The notes: generated from the sequence alone by a model not told the origin. A DNA stretch of 64,000 nt from Streptomyces sp. NRRL F-5135 (GCF_000719775.1 NZ_JOHR01000002.1:271081-335080); one strand, 5' to 3'; counted from the stretch's first letter, positions 41,948 through 51,321 are shown. Numbers and translations are program-made.

Positions 41948-42601
41948 TCAGCGCGCCGGCAGGACGTCCTGAGCCGTCGGGGCGCAGCGGGCCGAGTGCA
42001 TCGGCATCTCCGTCAGACCCGGGTAGTAGATGTGCAGACTCACGGCCGGTTCGATCGAGTCATTGACGACTTCGTGTACGTAACCCGGCGCGAACACCCG
42101 TTGCGCGCCCGGAGCGAGGACATGGCTCCGGCTCTTCGGACGGCCCTCGAGGCGCACCCCGGGAAATGCTCCGGAACGCTCCTCAACGCCTTCCGTCTCT
42201 CCGGAGGATTTCGCGGAATGCCTCCCGGCCCCTTCTTCGACGCCTTTCACCGAATGCTTCTTCGAAAGCCTTTCCGAATTATTTTCCGAACGCTCCGTCA
42301 GTTCACCGGCGAGCACGGTCAGCACGCCGGAGGACCGCCCGTGGTCGTGCGTCCCGGTGCCCTGGCCGGGCACCCACGACAGCAGCCACACCTCGTAGCC
42401 GGGGCCCGTACGCAGCCGGTGGTACCAGCGGCTCGTGGCGTCGTACTGGACGAGCGGCGCCCACTGCGCGCGGTCGGCGGCGATGGAGCGGGCCAGGCCC
42501 ACGAACTCGGCCACCGTGACCGGGTGCTCCCGGGCGGGCTGGAGCAGGTGCTGGACCTCGAGCAGGTCGCCGGCGATCTGAAGGTCGTTGTCGCTGTTCA
42601 T
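41948..42601 (-). CDS. Cysteine dioxygenase-like cupin with low-complexity insertion
   Basis: A 217-aa cupin of the cysteine dioxygenase type. Iron ligands are the HDH in GQGTGTHDHGRSSGVLTVL and the late His in RVFAPGYVHEVVND. Cysteine dioxygenase oxidises cysteine to cysteine sulfinate. The family is near 165 aa here. Residues about 103-155 (bases 42137-42295) form an inserted Ser/Glu/Lys-rich stretch between the two cupin motifs with visibly lower GC than the rest. It may loop out without breaking the fold. ATG 42601; divergent promoter region to the right. Confidence 0.85.
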   Translation of the reverse strand: MNSDNDLQIAGDLLEVQHLLQPAREHPVTVAEFVGLARSIAADRAQWAPLVQYDATSRWYHRLRTGPGYEVWLLSWVPGQGTGTHDHGRSSGVLTVLAGELTERSENNSERLSKKHSVKGVEEGAGRHSAKSSGETEGVEERSGAFPGVRLEGRPKSRSHVLAPGAQRVFAPGYVHEVVNDSIEPAVSLHIYYPGLTEMPMHSARCAPTAQDVLPAR

Positions 42602-43668
42602 CGGGTGCGGTGGTTCCTCGGCAGAAGGGTGTGCGGGGCGGCGCCGGCGGGGCGGCGCATGGCGCGCGGGGGCGGGGGTACGCGGGATGAGCCGGAAGCC
42701 GGTGGCCCGCGGGGACCGGTAGGCGTGGTGCGCCGGTGTGTGGGGGCGCGATCCGGCGGGTCGGCGGCCGGTGAATCAGTGGCCCGGCCCGTGGGCGGAC
42801 CGGTCGGATCAGCGGATCAGCCGTGATGAACGGTGCGCGGCGGTGACCGGCGGAGCGGCGCCAGGTCCTGGCGCGACAACAGCGCGACAACCAACGGTGA
42901 GGGAGATCGCGACGGTCACAACACGGGCGAAGGCCGGCCGGAGCCCGGCCGCGTCAACAGCCGGAACAGCGGGAACAGCGACAGCGAGCCTGTACAGCGC
43001 TGCGGAAGCCACGGACGACGTGGGTCGCTGGGTGCGCGGGGTTCGCTGGCATGACACCAAGGTGGCGAGTCCCGTCGGTGGTGTCAACTTGATGATCGAT
43101 ATGTGTGAAATGTTTCACCTTTTCCGGTTGCGGCAGGTGGAGAAAGGTTTGCTCACGCCGGACGGGGGAGACATGGGCCCGCGACCGTGCTCGTTCACCT
43201 CTTCGTGCACCTCTCCACCTCCGTGCGCCGTGCCGCACGCCCGGGCGCGGGTTTACGGCTGTGATTCCGATCGCTTCGCGTGCGGGCCGGCAACACCGCC
43301 GGAATGCGTGTCGTCTCCCTTGGTGGGACTTCACGCTGCCTGACGGGGGCTTGCCGAGGTTTGAAGGGGCCTGATGAGGCTTGGTGAAGCTTCATCAGCC
43401 CCGGGGGCTTGGAGGGGCTGGGTGAGAGTTGTCCGGCTCTTGGGTGAAATAGGGAGGCGGTCGCGGGCAGGCCGGTGGCATGTGTCAACTTTTTGGTGAT
43501 TTGAACACTTTCCGCATAGCCTTGGTTCCGCAGAGTGAATACCGGGCCCAATAGCAGATCTCGGCTTGACCGGCCCAGAGCGCACACTTGTAATTTCACT
43601 CGTGTCGTTCGGCCGAAATCGGAAGCGGCCACCATCACGGGGACGCAAAAGACAGACGAGGGGCGCAC
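42602..43668. promoter_or_regulatory. Long gene-poor region upstream of whiB
   Basis: A 1.07-kb gap with no frame I can defend on either strand. Features: the palindrome GTGAAA-TG-TTTCAC (43105-43118), and a hairpin 43366-43382 / 43387-43402 (GGGGCCTGATGAGGCTT against AAGCTTCATCAGCCCC, few mismatches). The final 200 bp before whiB are A/T-richer and probably hold its promoters. WhiB control regions in streptomycetes are known to be long and bound by developmental regulators. Confidence 0.5.
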
Positions 43669-43932
43669 ATGACCGAGCTGTTCCAGCAACTGCTGGTCGA
43701 GGACGCGGAAGAGGAACTCGGCTGGCAGGAGCGCGCCTTGTGCGCCCAGACCGACCCGGAGTCCTTCTTTCCCGAGAAGGGCGGTTCCACTCGCGAGGCC
43801 AAGAAGGTGTGCCTTGCCTGTGAGGTCCGCTCCGAATGCCTTGAATATGCCCTTGCCAATGACGAGCGATTCGGTATCTGGGGCGGGCTGTCGGAGCGCG
43901 AGCGCCGCCGCCTGAAGAAGGCGGCGATCTGA
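43669..43932 (+). CDS. whiB: Developmental transcription factor WhiB
   Basis: An 87-aa Wbl protein needed for sporulation septation in Streptomyces. The four cluster cysteines are in RALCAQTD and VCLACEVRSECLEYA, expected to hold a [4Fe-4S] cluster. The turn motif FGIWGGLSERERRRLKKAA is the C-terminal DNA-binding part. It begins MTELFQQLLVEDAEEELGWQ, matching WhiB as I recall it. WhiB acts with WhiA on shared promoters. It is monocistronic, with a hairpin about 95 bp downstream. Confidence 0.95.
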   Translation: MTELFQQLLVEDAEEELGWQERALCAQTDPESFFPEKGGSTREAKKVCLACEVRSECLEYALANDERFGIWGGLSERERRRLKKAAI

Positions 43933-44025
43933 GGGTGCGAGCCGTGCCGGTGCCGTCAGGGGCCCGCACGTCGTGTCCGGTCCGGCACACCCGGCTTGTC
44001 ATATCCGGCCCGTCGTGGCCGACCC

Positions 44026-44062
44026 GTCATGTCCCGGCGCGGTGTTCACCGCGTGACATGAC
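44026..44062 (+). terminator. Composite hairpin after whiB
   Basis: GTCATGTC (44026-44033) pairs with GACATGAC (44055-44062), and inside CGCGGT (44038-44043) pairs with ACCGCG (44048-44053). Confidence 0.65.
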
Positions 44063-44082
44063 TCTCCATCAGCGTCCCGCCG

Positions 44083-44138
44083 CCACGGCCCGGTCGCCAC
44101 GGCCCGGTCGCCACGGCCCGGTCGCCGCGGCCCGGCCG
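44083..44138. repeat. 14-bp tandem repeat, four copies
   Basis: CCACGGCCCGGTCG occurs three times exactly (44083-44124) and once with two changes (44125-44138). It lies between whiB and the glycosyltransferase gene. Confidence 0.8.
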
Positions 44139-44225
44139 CCGGCGTCCGGCTGTCACGGCAGGCCGTCACCACCGACCGCCGAGGCCGAACGCCCGGCCAA
44201 ACGTCACAACCTCGTACCTAATGAA

Positions 44226-44264
44226 CGGTCCGCCGCCCGCGGCTTCCCCGCGGGCGGCGGACCG
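44226..44264. terminator. 17-bp perfect hairpin before the membrane glycosyltransferase
   Basis: CGGTCCGCCGCCCGCGG (44226-44242) pairs perfectly with 44248-44264, loop CTTCC. It lies 90 bp upstream of the glycosyltransferase start and could be a leader hairpin or terminator. Confidence 0.6.
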
Positions 44265-44353
44265 CTGTGCTGCCAGCCGTTAATGTGGGGCCCCGTCCCA
44301 GACGCTCCGACGCCCCATCGGGGCGACCCCCGGCCGGAGGGCCCGTTACACCG

Positions 44354-47300
44354 ATGTCCGCCACCACAGCCGCGTTCGTTCCCGCCACCGCCCCCGAGTT
44401 CCCGCGGCACGTCGTGACCGCGGTCCTCGTCTCCCACGACGGCGCGCGCTGGCTGCCCGACGCCCTCGCCGGGCTGCTGGGCCAGGAACGTCCCGTCCAG
44501 AACGTCATGGCAGCCGACACCGGCAGCGCCGACGACTCCGCCCGGCTGCTCACGGAGGCGCTCGGTGACGACCGCGTCCTGCACCTCGCGCGGCGGTCCG
44601 GATTCGGTACGGCGGTGGACGAGGCCGTCCGTACCGCCCCCGTCCTCACGCCCGACGACCTGCCGTACCTGAAGCGGCCCAGCGGCTGGGACCCCGTCAC
44701 CAGGACCTGGCACGACGAGGCGTACGAGATGCCGGAGCTGCCGCACGGCGAACCCGTGCAGTGGCTGTGGTTGCTGCACGACGACTGCTCGCCGGAGCCG
44801 GAGGCCCTCCTCGAACTGCTGCGCGTCGCCGACTCCGACGAGTACGCCGCCGTCATCGGGCCCAAGCTGCGCGGCTGGTACGACCGCAAGCAGCTGCTGG
44901 AGGTCGGCGTCTCCATCGCCAACAGCGGCCGCCGCTGGACCGGCCTCGACCGGCGCGAGCAGGACCAGGGCCAGCACGACCAGGTCCGCAGCGTCCTGTC
45001 CGTCTCCAGCGCCGGCATGCTCGTCCGGCGCGACGTGTGGGAGGAACTGGGCGGGTTCGACCGCCGGCTGCCGCTGATGCGCGACGACGTCGACCTGTGC
45101 TGGCGCGCCCACGCCGCCGGCCACCGGGTGCTCGTCGCCCCCGACGCGGTCCTGCGGCACGCCGAGGCCGCCGCCCGGGAGCGCCGTACGGTCGACTGCG
45201 CCGGCCGCTCCGTGGTCAACCCGCACCGCGTGGACAAGGCCGGCGCCGTCTACACCATGCTCGTCAACGCGCGGGCCGCCGTCCTCCCGTACGTCCTGCT
45301 GCGGCTCACCGTCGGCACCCTGCTGCGCACCCTCGCCTACCTGGTCGGCAAGGCGCCCGGCCAGGCCGTCGACGAGGTGATGGGACTCTTCGGCACGCTG
45401 CTGCGGCCGGGGCGCGTGCTGGCCGCGCGGAAACGACGGGGCAAGGGCGTGGTCGAGGCGGCCGAGCTGCGGCCCCTCTTCCCGCCGTTCGGTGCCACGG
45501 TCCGCGCCACCGTCGAACAGATCACCGCGAGCTTCGGCTCCGACTCCGACGCCGACTCGGGCGGATCCCGGCACGGCGCGGTCGAGTCGGGGCCGGGCGG
45601 CGACGAGGCGGACTTCCTGGAGGTCGAGCAGTTCGCCCGGCTGAGGAAGCTGGCGCGCAAGCCGGGGCCCGTCCTCTTCGCGCTCCTGCTCCTGGTCTCG
45701 CTCGTCGCCTGCCGGGGGCTGCTCGGCGGGGGCGCGCTGGCGGGCGGCGCGCTGCTGCCCGCGCCCGCCGACGTCTCCGAGCTCTGGTCGCGCTACGCGG
45801 ACGGCTGGCACCCCGTCGGTACCGGCAACACCGAGAACGCGCCGCCCTATCTCGCGCTGCTGGCCGCGCTCTCCGCGCTGTTCCTCGGCTCCACCGGGTT
45901 CGCGCTGACCCTGCTGCTCGTCTGCTCCGTGCCGCTGGCCGGAGCCACCGCGTACTTCGCCTCCCGCCCCCTCATCCCCTCCCGGCTGCTGCGGGCCTGG
46001 GCGAGCGTCGCGTACGCCTTCCTGCCCGCCGCGACGGGCGCGCTCGCGACGGGGCGGCTGGGCACGGCCGTTCTCGCCGTCGTGCTGCCGCTGCTCGCCC
46101 GGGCGGCCGTCGCCGCGTACGCGCTGCGCGCCGGCGCGGACGCCGAGGCGCGCGGAAGCTGGCGCGGCACCTGGGCGTACGCCTTCCTGCTGACGTTCAC
46201 GATGGCCTTCACGCCGGTCGTCTGGCCGATGGCGGTGGTGTTCGGCATCGGCGTCCTCGCGCTGCGCCGCGGTGACCTCGGCGGATACGGACCGCGTGTC
46301 CTCGCCGCGCTGCTCACGCCCGTCCTGCTGCTCGCGCCCTGGTCGCTGTCCCTGCTGACCGACCCGGCGGCGCTCTTCCGTGAGGCGGGGCTGGAATTCG
46401 GTACGGGATCGGCCTCCGCGCTCGATCTGCTCGGCATCAGCCCCGGCGGCCCCAAGGCGGTCGGCGGTCTGCTGATGGCCGGGATCGTGCTGGCCGCGCT
46501 GGCGGCGCTGCTGCGCGGCGAGCGGCGGTTCGCGATTCTCACGGCCTGGTCCGTCGCGCTCGTCGGACTGGTCTTCGCCGTCCTGTCCAACAACTCCGGC
46601 TGGGCCGGACCCGCCACGCTCGTCCAGGGCGGCGCCCTGATCGCCGCCGCCGTCCTCGGCGCCGACGGTGCCCGGATCCGGGTCGCCGCGCAGAGCTTCG
46701 GCTGGCGCCAGCCCGTGGCCGTACTGATCGCGGTCGCCGCGGGCCTCGCACCGCTGCTGGCCGCCTTCGGCTGGATGATCAGCGGCGCCGCGGGCCCGCT
46801 GGAGCGCCGCGACCCGGTGCAGGTCCCGGCGTTCGTCGCCGCGGAGAGCGTCACCCGCGACCAGCCGCGCACGCTGGTCCTGGGCGGCACGTCACCGGCG
46901 GAGGTCTCGTACTCCCTGGTCCGTGGCTCAGGCGCGCGGCTCGGCGACGCGGAGCTGGCGGCGGCCGGCGGCGGCGACGCCCGGCTGGACAAGGTCGTCG
47001 CGAACCTCGTGGCCGGTTCCGGCGCCGACCAGACCGACCAGCTGAGCGGGTTCGCGATCCGCTACGTGCTCGTACGGGAGGGCTCGCCGCGCGAGACCAG
47101 CCGCGTGCTGGACGCCACCCCCGGCCTGACCCGGCTGAGCCAGGTCGACGGCAGCGCGCTGTGGCGCGTGGACCGGCAGGTCGCGCGGGCCGTCATCGTC
47201 GACGGCAAGGGCGCCGGCGAGCCGCTGGCCGTCGCCTCCGAGCCGGTCGAGGCGCACGCGACGGTCCCGGCGGGCGCGGAGGGCCGCGTGCTGCGGATCG

Positions 47301-48277
47301 CGGACCGGGCGGCCAACGGCTGGCAGGCCACGCTGGACGGCGAGCCGCTGACGAAGAAGACCGTCGACGGCTGGGCCCAGGGCTTCGAACTGCCGGCCAA
47401 GGGCGGTCGGCTGGCCCTCACCTACGAGGACCCGATCACGCACACGGCGTGGATCTGGGCGCAGGGCCTGCTCGCGCTCGTCCTGCTGGTGCTGGCCCTG
47501 CCGGGGCGGCGCCGGGAGATCGACGACGACCTGCCGGAGGAGGACGGCCCCGCCACGGCGGACGCGATGACGGGCGACGGCCGCCGGGCACGCAGGCTGC
47601 GGGCGGCGGCCGAGGCGGAGGCGCAGGCGGCCGATACACAGCCGGCCGACGCGCACGCTTCCGCGGGCGCGGGTGCCGTCGTGGGCACGGTCGCGGACGC
47701 CGGAGCGACGGCCGACGGCGAGCAGGGGCGGCCGGCCTACGGGACCGTGCCGCGACAGGGCGCGTACGCCGAGTGGGACGCGCCGGCGTACGCGGGCGCC
47801 GAGTACGGACAGGGCTCCCAGCCGGACGAGCGGTACCAGGGCGCGGGAGCGGGCCACGGCGCGGGGCAGTACGGCGACGGCCAGGTGCCGGACCAGGCGC
47901 AGGCACAGGCACAAGCACCAGCACAGGGGCAGGTGCCGGGGCAGTACGAGCAGCAGTCCTACGACCCCTATCAGGCCCCGCCCGTGCCGTACCCCACGCA
48001 GGGCACGGACCCGGGCTACCAGCAGGACGGCGCGTACCGGAACGGCGCGTACCAGGAGGGCGCGTACCAGGACGGCGGGTACCAAGGCGCCGACTACCAG
48101 AGCGCCGACTACCAGGGCGCGGCCTATCAGGACGCCGGCTACCAGAGCGGTCAGTACGCGCAGGACGGCTCGTACGACCCCTACGGCTACGGCCGGCAGC
48201 AGCCGCAGCAGCAGCCCTACGCCGACGGCACCCAGAACGACCGGCACCAGAGCCCGGACGGGAGCAGCAACCAGTGA
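44354..48277 (+). CDS. Large polytopic membrane glycosyltransferase, GT2 family
   Basis: A 1307-aa protein. The N-terminal GT2 domain (about 15-280) has TAVLVSHDGARWLPDALAGL, the metal-binding acids in WLLHDDCSPEPEALL, SAGMLVRRDVWEELGGFD and LMRDDVDLCWRAHAAG. At about 440-860 there are 10 or more membrane segments. An extracytoplasmic region and a last membrane helix (AWIWAQGLLALVLLVLALPG) follow. The final 250 residues are a low-complexity tail: Ala/Asp-rich, then Gln-rich, then GAYQ/GADYQ repeats. It resembles the actinobacterial GT found near whiB (mycobacterial envelope relatives exist). It is coupled to the DUF5719 gene through a GTGA overlap. Confidence 0.9.
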   Translation: MSATTAAFVPATAPEFPRHVVTAVLVSHDGARWLPDALAGLLGQERPVQNVMAADTGSADDSARLLTEALGDDRVLHLARRSGFGTAVDEAVRTAPVLTPDDLPYLKRPSGWDPVTRTWHDEAYEMPELPHGEPVQWLWLLHDDCSPEPEALLELLRVADSDEYAAVIGPKLRGWYDRKQLLEVGVSIANSGRRWTGLDRREQDQGQHDQVRSVLSVSSAGMLVRRDVWEELGGFDRRLPLMRDDVDLCWRAHAAGHRVLVAPDAVLRHAEAAARERRTVDCAGRSVVNPHRVDKAGAVYTMLVNARAAVLPYVLLRLTVGTLLRTLAYLVGKAPGQAVDEVMGLFGTLLRPGRVLAARKRRGKGVVEAAELRPLFPPFGATVRATVEQITASFGSDSDADSGGSRHGAVESGPGGDEADFLEVEQFARLRKLARKPGPVLFALLLLVSLVACRGLLGGGALAGGALLPAPADVSELWSRYADGWHPVGTGNTENAPPYLALLAALSALFLGSTGFALTLLLVCSVPLAGATAYFASRPLIPSRLLRAWASVAYAFLPAATGALATGRLGTAVLAVVLPLLARAAVAAYALRAGADAEARGSWRGTWAYAFLLTFTMAFTPVVWPMAVVFGIGVLALRRGDLGGYGPRVLAALLTPVLLLAPWSLSLLTDPAALFREAGLEFGTGSASALDLLGISPGGPKAVGGLLMAGIVLAALAALLRGERRFAILTAWSVALVGLVFAVLSNNSGWAGPATLVQGGALIAAAVLGADGARIRVAAQSFGWRQPVAVLIAVAAGLAPLLAAFGWMISGAAGPLERRDPVQVPAFVAAESVTRDQPRTLVLGGTSPAEVSYSLVRGSGARLGDAELAAAGGGDARLDKVVANLVAGSGADQTDQLSGFAIRYVLVREGSPRETSRVLDATPGLTRLSQVDGSALWRVDRQVARAVIVDGKGAGEPLAVASEPVEAHATVPAGAEGRVLRIADRAANGWQATLDGEPLTKKTVDGWAQGFELPAKGGRLALTYEDPITHTAWIWAQGLLALVLLVLALPGRRREIDDDLPEEDGPATADAMTGDGRRARRLRAAAEAEAQAADTQPADAHASAGAGAVVGTVADAGATADGEQGRPAYGTVPRQGAYAEWDAPAYAGAEYGQGSQPDERYQGAGAGHGAGQYGDGQVPDQAQAQAQAPAQGQVPGQYEQQSYDPYQAPPVPYPTQGTDPGYQQDGAYRNGAYQEGAYQDGGYQGADYQSADYQGAAYQDAGYQSGQYAQDGSYDPYGYGRQQPQQQPYADGTQNDRHQSPDGSSNQ

Positions 48278-49860
48278 ACCGTACGACCCTCTCCCTCATC
48301 GCGGTCGCCACGGCGCTCGCCGCCGTCACCGGCGTCGCCTCGATGTCCGGCCCGGACGGCGCGGAGCCGACGGCGACGGCACAGGTGCTGCCGCGGCCCG
48401 TGGAGCGCAGCAGCCTGCTCTGCCCGGCCCCGAGCGTCTCGGACGTCGCGGAGACGACGTACACGTCCGTCACCCCCGCGGGCACGAAGGACGCCGGGAC
48501 GGACGGTGCGGCCGAACTGCGCGAGTCCACGGTCACGTTGGTGGACAACGACAAGCCGAAGGACGACGGGAAGAACGAGGAGAAGAACGAGGAGAAGGAC
48601 GGCGGGAAGGGCTCAGGGAAGGACGCCGAGAAGGGTGAAGGGCAGGGCGGAGAGCAGGGCAAGTCGTTCCTGACGCTCAAGGACCCCGGTACGCCGGTCT
48701 CGGCCGAGGCGGGCGGCGCCGAGGCCCCCGCTCTCGTGGGCACCGCCACCGGCCGGTTCGCCCCCGGCTGGACCGCGCAGCAGACCACCACCGTCCCGGT
48801 GGGCGGCGGGCGGGGAGTGCTGGGCGTGAGCTGCACGGCGCCCGACACGGAGTTCTGGTTCCCCGGCGCGAGCACGCAGAAGAGCCGGCAGGACTACGTG
48901 CACCTCACCAATCCCGACGACAGCGCGGCGGTCGTCGACGTCGAGCTGTACGGGAAGGACGGCCTCCTCAAGGCCGAGTCGGGGGAAGGCATTCCGGTCC
49001 CGGCGAGGTCGAGCGTCCCGGTGCTGCTCTCCACACTGACGGGCGAGGCCGCCGACAACCTGACCGTGCGGGTCGCCACCCGCAGCGGCCGGGTCGGGGC
49101 CGCCGTACGCGCGTCGGACGACGGCGGGGGCAGCGACTGGCTGGCCGCCGCCGCCGACCCGGCGGCCCGGGTGGTGCTGCCCGGCATCCCGGCGGACGCC
49201 ACCGACGTCCGGGTGGTGGCGTTCGCGCCGGGCGCGGACGACGCCGAACTGAAGGTGCAGTTGGTGGGCGCCGACGGCACGATCATCCCGGCCGGGAACG
49301 AGACGCTGCACGTCAAGTCCGGGATGACCGCGGCCCTCGACCTGGGCAGCGTGACGCGGGGCCAGGCGGGATCGCTGCTCCTCAGCCCCGCGGGCTCCCG
49401 TGCGACCCCGGTGACCGCGGCGCTGCGGGTGGTCAGGGGCAAGGGTGACAAGCAGGAGCTGGCGTTCATCCCGGCGACGGGGAAGATCGAGTCGCGGGCG
49501 ACCGTGGCCGACAACCGGGCCAAGGGTTCGACCCTCTCCCTGACCGCGCCGGGAGAGACGGCGAAGGTCAAGGTCACGGCGTCGGCGGGGAGCGACGGCG
49601 GCGAGCCGGCCGAGGAGACGTACACGGTCAAGGGCGGCACGACGCTGGCCGTCACACCGCCGGTGCCGGCCGGGCTGAAGGGCTCGTACGCGCTGACGGT
49701 GGAGCCGCAGTCGGGCGGCCCGGTGCACGCGGCGCGCATGCTGGAGCTTCCGGACGACGGCGTGCCGATGTTCACGGTGCAGACGCTGCCGGACGACCGG
49801 GGAACGGTGTTCGTACCGAAGGCCAGGGAGGATCTGTCGATCCTGGGCGGTCAGGACTGA
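48274..49860 (+). CDS. DUF5719 family exported protein
   Basis: A 528-aa protein. An N-terminal membrane anchor or signal (LSLIAVATALAAVTGVASM) leads to a conserved beginning (SSLLCPAPSVSDVAETTYTS). A Lys/Glu/Gly-rich low-complexity segment follows, then a long beta-rich extracytoplasmic part (TEFWFPGASTQKSRQDYVHL; VPVLLSTLTGEAADNLTVR; DWLAAAADPAARVVLPGIP). No enzyme motif. The GTG overlaps the stop of the glycosyltransferase gene, and the pair recurs in actinomycetes, so it is inferred to act with that enzyme at the membrane. Confidence 0.88.
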   Translation: MNRTTLSLIAVATALAAVTGVASMSGPDGAEPTATAQVLPRPVERSSLLCPAPSVSDVAETTYTSVTPAGTKDAGTDGAAELRESTVTLVDNDKPKDDGKNEEKNEEKDGGKGSGKDAEKGEGQGGEQGKSFLTLKDPGTPVSAEAGGAEAPALVGTATGRFAPGWTAQQTTTVPVGGGRGVLGVSCTAPDTEFWFPGASTQKSRQDYVHLTNPDDSAAVVDVELYGKDGLLKAESGEGIPVPARSSVPVLLSTLTGEAADNLTVRVATRSGRVGAAVRASDDGGGSDWLAAAADPAARVVLPGIPADATDVRVVAFAPGADDAELKVQLVGADGTIIPAGNETLHVKSGMTAALDLGSVTRGQAGSLLLSPAGSRATPVTAALRVVRGKGDKQELAFIPATGKIESRATVADNRAKGSTLSLTAPGETAKVKVTASAGSDGGEPAEETYTVKGGTTLAVTPPVPAGLKGSYALTVEPQSGGPVHAARMLELPDDGVPMFTVQTLPDDRGTVFVPKAREDLSILGGQD

Positions 49861-49872
49861 GACGGTCGGGAC

Positions 49873-49960
49873 CCAAGCGGTCAGGCCGGAAGCGGTCAGG
49901 GCCGGGACCGGCCAGGACCGGGACCGTCCAGGACCGGAAGCGGCCAGGGCCGGGACGACC
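49873..49960. repeat. Degenerate short repeats between convergent genes
   Basis: Units such as AAGCGGTCAGG, GGGACCGGCCAGGACCGG and GGAAGCGGCCAGGGCCGGG recur about every 14-16 bp. Probably the terminator zone. Confidence 0.45.
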
Positions 49961-49983
49961 GGGCCCAGCCGGGGTCGGCCGCC

Positions 49984-50415
49984 TCAGTCCTGGCCGTAGC
50001 GCGGGTCGACGGACTCCGGCGCCAGCCCCAGCAGTTCCGCCACCTGCTCGACCACGACCTCGTGCACGAGCATCGCGCAGTCGTCCCGGCTCTTCGCCCG
50101 GATCTCGATGGGCCGCCGGTAGACCAGGATCCGCGCGGGGTGGTCCTTGTCCGCGGGCGCCGAGCTGCCGAGCGGTACGGAGTCGTCCTGCGGGTTCGGC
50201 ACGTCCATGACCATGAAGTCGACCTCGGCGAGCTGTGGCCAGCGGTGCTCCAGCCGTTCCACGGAATCCCGTACGAGATCGCGGAACGAATCCGAGCGGC
50301 TGACCGAGAGCGGCACCTGCGGCGGTGCGACGGGGCCCCGCATCCCGCGGCCGTGGCGGTCGCGGTGACGCGGCCGGGGCTCGATCGGGCGGGGCGGCAC
50401 TGGACTGTCCATCAC
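49984..50415 (-). CDS. Metallopeptidase-like protein (zincin-like, DUF2.../PF06262 type)
   Basis: A 143-aa protein of the actinobacterial metallopeptidase family. After a Pro/Arg-rich N terminus comes SFRDLVRDSVERLEHRWPQL, a beta region (VDFMVMDVPNP) and ILVYRRPIEIRAKSRDDCAMLVHEVVVEQVAELLG. The HExxH-type signature is only half kept: HEVVVEQ replaces the second His, so peptidase activity is uncertain. GTG 50415 or ATG 50412 may be the start. It converges on the DUF5719 gene and is divergent from DUF3499. Confidence 0.8.
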   Translation of the reverse strand: MMDSPVPPRPIEPRPRHRDRHGRGMRGPVAPPQVPLSVSRSDSFRDLVRDSVERLEHRWPQLAEVDFMVMDVPNPQDDSVPLGSSAPADKDHPARILVYRRPIEIRAKSRDDCAMLVHEVVVEQVAELLGLAPESVDPRYGQD

Positions 50416-50734
50416 TGACGCAGGGTAGCCCTCAGAGGGCGGCGCCGATCGCCGTCACCGTCGGCTCGAGCAGCATGTCGCATATTGATCATTCCAACGA
50501 AAGTCAGGCTCATTTCCATAGGTCGGTGTGATCATCACGCTCGCCTTCGCTGATGTGATTTGTCCCAAGTCGTAGCCGTGTTACGGGCTGTCGCCGACCT
50601 GTCACCCCTCTTTCCGTGCAGGTCAGGCCAGTTGTTTCCGGCCACCGCGAGAGGCCCGTGAGCATGCGACACGGGGGAGTGGCCGGGGGGAGAGTCGTCG
50701 CGGCCCGCTCAAGAGTGCGGTACCGTCCAACATC
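50416..50734. promoter_or_regulatory. Divergent promoter gap, metallopeptidase/DUF3499
   Basis: A 319-bp gap with an A/T-richer centre (50480-50580) and no credible gene. Promoters for both directions presumably lie here; I cannot fix -10/-35 boxes. Confidence 0.4.
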
Positions 50735-51112
50735 GTGAGCCCTGTACGTCGCTGTTCGCGCACCGCGTGCGGCCGCCCTGCCGTCGCGACACTGACGTAC
50801 GTCTATGCCGACTCGACGGCGGTACTCGGCCCGCTCGCCACCTACGCCGAGCCTCACTGCTACGACCTGTGCGCGGAGCACAGCGAGCGGCTGACCGCGC
50901 CCCGCGGCTGGGAGGTCGTCCGGCTCGCGGACGGCTCGGCCCCGGCCCGTCCCAGCGGTGACGATCTCGAAGCGCTGGCCAACGCCGTGCGGGAAGCGGC
51001 CCGCCCCCAGGAGCGCGCGGCCGAGGCCGGGGGCAAGGGAGCGCGGGGCGCGGACCCGATGGAGGTCGGGCGCCGGGGTCATCTGAGAGTGCTGCGCTCG
51101 CCGGAGTCCTGA
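50735..51112 (+). CDS. DUF3499 family protein
   Basis: A 125-aa actinobacterial protein. The zinc-finger-like pattern is visible: VRRCSRTACGRPAVATLTYVY, then EPHCYDLCAEHSERLTAPRGWEVVRL, giving four cysteines and a histidine that could bind a metal. The C terminus is charged and disordered. GTG start at 50735 lies directly before the conserved VRRCSR. Function unknown. In actinomycetes it keeps company with whiB, the metallopeptidase and manB, as here. Confidence 0.9.
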   Translation: MSPVRRCSRTACGRPAVATLTYVYADSTAVLGPLATYAEPHCYDLCAEHSERLTAPRGWEVVRLADGSAPARPSGDDLEALANAVREAARPQERAAEAGGKGARGADPMEVGRRGHLRVLRSPES

Positions 51113-51321
51113 CCGCCGGAATCGACGCGCTTGACGCGCGCATCGCACGTAATCGCGCACCTGTCGCGCGCGCATCGCGCGTAACGCGCGTATGAGTCCC
51201 GAGGAGCACGTCCCGGTGTCACGGGTCGTGCACGAGGCATTGACCGGGCCTGGCGCGGACACGACCATTCCTTCCATCCGTGGGAGATCAGTTTCCGTAT
51301 CGCGGAATCCGGAGGTCTGTC

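Noticed and set aside
42809..43374. Short frames on both strands in the whiB upstream gap
   Set aside because: No SD, no domain and shadow-like composition; left as a regulatory gap.
44204..45811. A 535-codon minus-strand frame opposite the glycosyltransferase
   Set aside because: Arg/Gly/Val-rich shadow with no recognisable domain, opposite a clear GT2 domain.
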